The translations under genes were made by a program, and so were the position numbers. This document shows positions 15,338 to 15,498 of a DNA stretch of 15,498 bases, piece after piece (position 1 is the first letter of the stretch; each line of letters begins with the position of its first letter). The stretch is from Anaerolineae bacterium (GTDB lineage: Bacteria; Chloroflexota; Anaerolineae; B4-G1; SLSP01): NCBI GenBank assembly GCA_016934645.1, contig JAFGSL010000588.1, forward strand, positions 1 to 15,498, in the 5' to 3' direction. A model generated the notes under the pieces. That model was not told the DNA's origin. It saw only the letters and a program-made list of their open reading frames with translations, and did not search any database.

Positions 15338-15498
15338 GGAGAAACCATACCTTAGCGCAATTCGATTGTATCAACAGCTGTATCACCTCTGGCTATTCTA
15401 AATGCTGATTTCTTGTATCTTATCAATAATCTGGGGGAGACCCCCCTCGCGTCACAGGCACTTGCCGAAAATGCCAAATGCAGGTACACTGCGCAACC
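15338..15498. other. Upstream region of the kinase gene at the right edge
   Basis: No gene is visible. The 90 or so bases nearest the kinase gene remain AT-rich. They contain -10-like TAGAAT and TACAAT on the minus strand but without a well-spaced -35, so no promoter is called. A G5-AGA-C5 stem lies at 15433-15445, after which GC content returns toward normal. Confidence 0.4.
15433..15445. repeat. G5-AGA-C5 short hairpin
   Basis: Five G (15433-15437), three bases, then five C (15441-15445, with a sixth C after). It is very stable for its size but has no U-tract on either side. It sits where composition changes, about 100 bases upstream of the kinase gene. Confidence 0.6.

Noticed and set aside
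15338..15498. Promoter for the kinase gene
   Set aside because: TAGAAT and TACAAT are present on the minus strand, but no -35 lies at 16-18 bases. The nearest TTGATA is about 20 bases from TAGAAT.

Overview
The window is a mid-to-high-GC bacterial chromosome segment. It most resembles Chloroflexota (Anaerolineae/Ardenticatenia/Caldilineae-like). That placement is an inference from several traits: Thr/Pro-rich 'TPTP' linkers on lipoproteins, a Tat-type DUF362 lipoprotein beside a DUF6599-like lipoprotein, a very long modular secreted subtilase with a C-terminal membrane anchor, and an SMC of the usual bacterial type. No rRNA, tRNA, CRISPR array or insertion sequence was seen.

Layout. The left edge carries the C-terminal half of smc on the plus strand (1-2134). 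It converges on a long minus-strand gene train across a perfect 18-bp hairpin (2166-2212). Read in transcription order (right to left), the minus-strand genes are: an AT-rich APH-fold kinase gene (15337-14399), a GNAT acetyltransferase (14387-13932), a 194-base spacer with two kinds of short repeat, a radical SAM/SPASM protein (13737-12418), a 342-residue protein with an FHA-like N-terminus, an internal membrane segment and 20-residue repeats (12363-11335), a Tat-lipoprotein DUF362 protein (11298-10099), a DUF6599-like lipoprotein (10086-9211), glycogen synthase glgA (9114-7654, with its own good promoter), and a 1768-residue S8 protease (7566-2260).

How the genes may work together. The four genes from the radical SAM/SPASM protein to the DUF6599-like lipoprotein are closely spaced (54, 36 and 12 bases) and look like one operon. 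The first enzyme is cytoplasmic and of the peptide-maturase type. The next three products are predicted to be membrane-anchored or exported. This is the best candidate here for an undescribed system: a SPASM maturase acting on, or producing a cofactor for, the repeat-bearing membrane protein and the exported DUF362/DUF6599 pair. That idea rests on gene order and domain type only. glgA and the protease are probably separate transcription units.

The most striking non-coding feature is a family of short periodic repeats (GTC or GAC about every 7-8 bases). They occupy four spacers, one of them the predicted 5' leader of glgA. The AT-rich kinase gene at the right edge looks horizontally acquired, and composition changes sharply in the 11 bases between it and the GNAT gene.
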